In this document: in pieces, positions 61,822 to 64,000 of the stretch
How positions within the stretch are numbered: position 1 is the first letter of the stretch
Layout of the letters: each line of letters starts with the position of its first letter
NCBI GenBank assembly: GCA_003669585.1
Contig: QWOQ01000005.1
Location: forward strand, 392,502 to 456,501
Length of the DNA: 64,000 bases
DNA from: Planctomycetota bacterium
Lineage (GTDB): Bacteria > Planctomycetota > Planctomycetia > Pirellulales > UBA1268
Direction: 5' to 3'
Program-made: the position numbers and the translations under genes
Notes under the pieces: model-generated
The model's database searches: none
What the model was told of the DNA's origin: nothing
What the model saw: only the letters and a program-made list of their open reading frames with translations

Positions 61822-64000
61822 ATGAAAAAATATTATCTGTGGTCGACTGCTCGACACACAAACTGGTTTTCATTTTTTTCACTTTCGCACAAACTCTTGT
61901 TGCTGCTCATGGCAGTTGTGTTGTTTCCAGCAGCATATGCAGGGAGCCCGATCGGCTCTCCTGATCTTGGAAATGCTCTCGATGCTTGGAGACATCTTCC
62001 GGTTCTCGATGACGGACGAGTCATGCCTCTTGATACGTTTGCGCGACGGCGGGTGGAGACAATTACAAATTCGCAGGCCCCCATGCTGTCGACTGACTCT
62101 GGAGGGACACAACTACGTCGATGGGAAGCTGCAGAACTCCTTCTCGACTGGTTGTCAGAACCTGCCGCATGGGAGGACGTTGCTTTTCTCATCGCCGAAC
62201 ATGAGGGAGTCAGAGAAATTCTTGATCTCCCAGTATTTGAAACACATGCCGAAGGCCGAAGAAGGCTCAAATATGCCGCTCCCTCAGATGTCGCAGACTC
62301 GGCGGGTTTGCGGGCGCGACTTGTGGATATTGATGAACGTCGACGCGATGCCCGCATGAAAGGCTTGCAGTTTGAGCTTCTTGGGGTTGATGCAAAGGTT
62401 GATCAACTGTGGAAGGCCTATGTCACCTGGCGACAATTAACATTTCGGGCGACGGATGACTCGATTGGCAGATCGCGGTTTATTCGACTTTTCATGGGAG
62501 ACAATGATCCCATGGCGACCGATTCGCTCGCTCGCTCGTGGTCTATTCTGATTGGCCAATGTCGCCCCACCGATCCCTCTTCTGGTACAGGTTCCGTAGA
62601 ATCCTCGCCTGAATTAGGAAAAACGACGGAGCAGATTGACCATGCCGAAAAAATTGGGACGGCGCTGCAGACGTTCGAAAAACATCTTTCGTCTCTCGGT
62701 GAAATAGTTGGTCAGTCAACTCGATTTGAAACCGAACTTGCTCTCGCGAGTGTTCTCGAACTCAAAATGCATGCAGAAGAATTAAAAATAATTTTGGAAT
62801 CCAATCCTTCTACGCGCCCTCCAGCACTTCGAACAATTCGAAAACTTCTTTGCCAGATTGATGTCCTTGGAGAATCTCTTTACGACAATGGTGACGGCGT
62901 ACTTCTGATTCCTGCACTCCATGCCGAGGCAATTGAAAATGAGCGAGAGCCCTCCGAAGACATGTCTCCTTGGCTGGCACTCTCGACGCTTCTCGATGCT
63001 CCACTCGAAATTCTTTCGGCCTACCCTCGCGGTGATATCGAACGCGTTCGCGGTTCGTTTGCTGCCGTTCGCACGGCGCTTTTGGCTCCGTCCACGGCAA
63101 AAGACCATGGCGGTGGAATTCATATTACGTTGATGCGATTTGCAGATGCCTTGCAGGCCCTCGGAACTGACATTGAGCCACTTCGCGAGAAACTACCACT
63201 GGACAGTATCGACGCGGATCTCATGCGATACACCGCATATCCACCTGCCGGGAGCACCGCAGGTGAGGTTCGCTACAACACAAGTGACCCTTTTCGAGGG
63301 TCATGGATCGCGAGTCTCCTGGCGATGACTGCTTTTGCACTTGCGTTTGGTAGGGCGCGATCACTGATGTTCTGGATTGGTGTGCTTCTGTTGATCACAG
63401 AACTTGCGTGGACGGCTATGGCGTTTTCCTCTCGTATCGCCATTACTCGCTGGGCACCTGTAACCAACATGTATGAGACTGTCATCTATGTCCCATTTTT
63501 TCTTTCATTCCTAGGACTTTGGTTTATTTTGGCTCCAGCATTTTCCAGAGGCGTTCGCAGCGCTTGGAGACTCACGGCAATTCCACCTCCCTTGGGATCA
63601 CTTCTTCCAGGTGAAGCAACGGTACTTGATCAACACAACCTATCGATTGCTTCTGCTGGGATTTGGAACGGGATAGGCTGGTTCATGCTCGTTCCTCGTA
63701 TCGCAATGTCGGCATGTGTACTTTGGATTCTCGCCATGGCACCGTATGCGGCAGCGGGTCGTACGATCATTTCTCTTCTCCCTCAGACTGACATCGATTC
63801 ATCAATTCCAAACCTCAACAATCTCGTTGTCTGGCTTGTTGGAATCTCAATGCTTGTGCCTGCAGTTTGCTTTCTACCTCGAGTGATCCTGACTGCTATG
63901 GCTTCAATTGTTATGGTTCCGCTGTCGTGGCGGGGTGGCTATTTGGCTTCAACACTTTCAGAGGTCTACCAGCGCACCTCGTTTGGACTTGTTGTGACGG
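61822..64000 (+). CDS. ccsA: CcsA/ResC-type cytochrome c biogenesis protein (partial, runs off window)
   Basis: The other half of system II. 726 residues are visible and the gene continues past the window end. A signal-like helix (about 24-40) precedes a long periplasmic or extracytoplasmic region (about 40-490) with helical, Glu/Leu-rich segments. From about 495 there are multiple helices, with RWAPVTNMYETVIYV near 543, a motif of planctomycete CcsA proteins. The WWD haem-handling domain expected after it lies beyond the window edge. Bacillus ResC is about 390 residues, so the N-terminal part is an addition. Start ATG 61822. Confidence 0.85.
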   Translation, partial: MKKYYLWSTARHTNWFSFFSLSHKLLLLLMAVVLFPAAYAGSPIGSPDLGNALDAWRHLPVLDDGRVMPLDTFARRRVETITNSQAPMLSTDSGGTQLRRWEAAELLLDWLSEPAAWEDVAFLIAEHEGVREILDLPVFETHAEGRRRLKYAAPSDVADSAGLRARLVDIDERRRDARMKGLQFELLGVDAKVDQLWKAYVTWRQLTFRATDDSIGRSRFIRLFMGDNDPMATDSLARSWSILIGQCRPTDPSSGTGSVESSPELGKTTEQIDHAEKIGTALQTFEKHLSSLGEIVGQSTRFETELALASVLELKMHAEELKIILESNPSTRPPALRTIRKLLCQIDVLGESLYDNGDGVLLIPALHAEAIENEREPSEDMSPWLALSTLLDAPLEILSAYPRGDIERVRGSFAAVRTALLAPSTAKDHGGGIHITLMRFADALQALGTDIEPLREKLPLDSIDADLMRYTAYPPAGSTAGEVRYNTSDPFRGSWIASLLAMTAFALAFGRARSLMFWIGVLLLITELAWTAMAFSSRIAITRWAPVTNMYETVIYVPFFLSFLGLWFILAPAFSRGVRSAWRLTAIPPPLGSLLPGEATVLDQHNLSIASAGIWNGIGWFMLVPRIAMSACVLWILAMAPYAAAGRTIISLLPQTDIDSSIPNLNNLVVWLVGISMLVPAVCFLPRVILTAMASIVMVPLSWRGGYLASTLSEVYQRTSFGLVVT

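Noticed and set aside
1-64000. CRISPR arrays, insertion sequences, prophage
   Set aside because: No regularly spaced repeats, transposase or integrase signatures, or phage structural genes were seen on either strand.

Overview
The window is a gene-dense stretch of bacterial chromosome of about 50% GC that looks like Planctomycetota, most probably a Pirellulales-type lineage. No rRNA is present, so this rests on gene content. The pointers are a membrane-anchored Ser/Thr kinase; Tat-exported DUF1501, Gfo/Idh/MocA and amidohydrolase proteins; a secreted PQQ-propeller protein starting with a WPQWRGP motif; a long cysteine-containing ribosomal protein L28; ResB followed by a CcsA-type protein with a very long N-terminal domain; a giant alpha-2-macroglobulin-like protein; and a MotA/TolQ/ExbB gene followed by two ExbD-like membrane-anchored proteins. 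Genes lie on both strands in short operons. I saw no CRISPR array, intact insertion sequence, integrase or prophage.

Layout. 0.3-7.7 kb: Ser/Thr kinase, hemL, a YbhP-like phosphodiesterase, a CopZ-N-terminal-like metal-binding protein, a sugar isomerase-like TIM barrel and a cardiolipin-synthase-type PLD protein. 7.9-10.7 kb: methionine-salvage genes mtnB-mtnD-mtnC, then a RidA-family protein. 10.7-15.5 kb: a FIST sensor protein, a small lipoprotein, a translationally coupled methyltransferase/FAD-oxidoreductase pair and a PHB-depolymerase-like esterase. 15.7-20.2 kb: GlgE and maltokinase (alpha-glucan from maltose-1-phosphate), then a ceramidase-like membrane protein. 20.3-30.1 kb: an amidohydrolase, then on the minus strand the 2203-residue macroglobulin-like protein, a lipoprotein, a trypsin-like protease and an aquaporin. 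30.5-36.9 kb: tRNA-Ser(GGA), an oxidoreductase, small exported or membrane proteins, two gene remnants, EcsC and DUF1501. 36.9-43.0 kb: PQQ propeller, two MFS transporters and a threonine aldolase. 43.0-52.8 kb, housekeeping: dapB, thrC, lspA, hisN, rpmB, gatCAB, bioA. 52.8-64 kb: the ExbB/ExbD-like triad, a membrane-anchored helix-turn-helix protein, and system II cytochrome c maturation (ResB, CcsA-like; the last gene runs off the window).

Working together: mtnB/D/C cover three consecutive steps of methionine salvage. GlgE and maltokinase make and use maltose-1-phosphate, but TreS and the branching enzyme must be elsewhere. GatCAB implies indirect synthesis of Gln-tRNA and/or Asn-tRNA. ResB and CcsA form the haem-delivery machine for c-type cytochromes. 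LspA matches the several lipoproteins in the window. The least explained parts are the ExbB/ExbD-like triad with a long Ser/Gly-rich linker, the macroglobulin-like/lipoprotein/protease run, the membrane-tethered HTH protein and two decaying gene remnants in intergenic DNA. All start choices and functions are by eye, without database searches.
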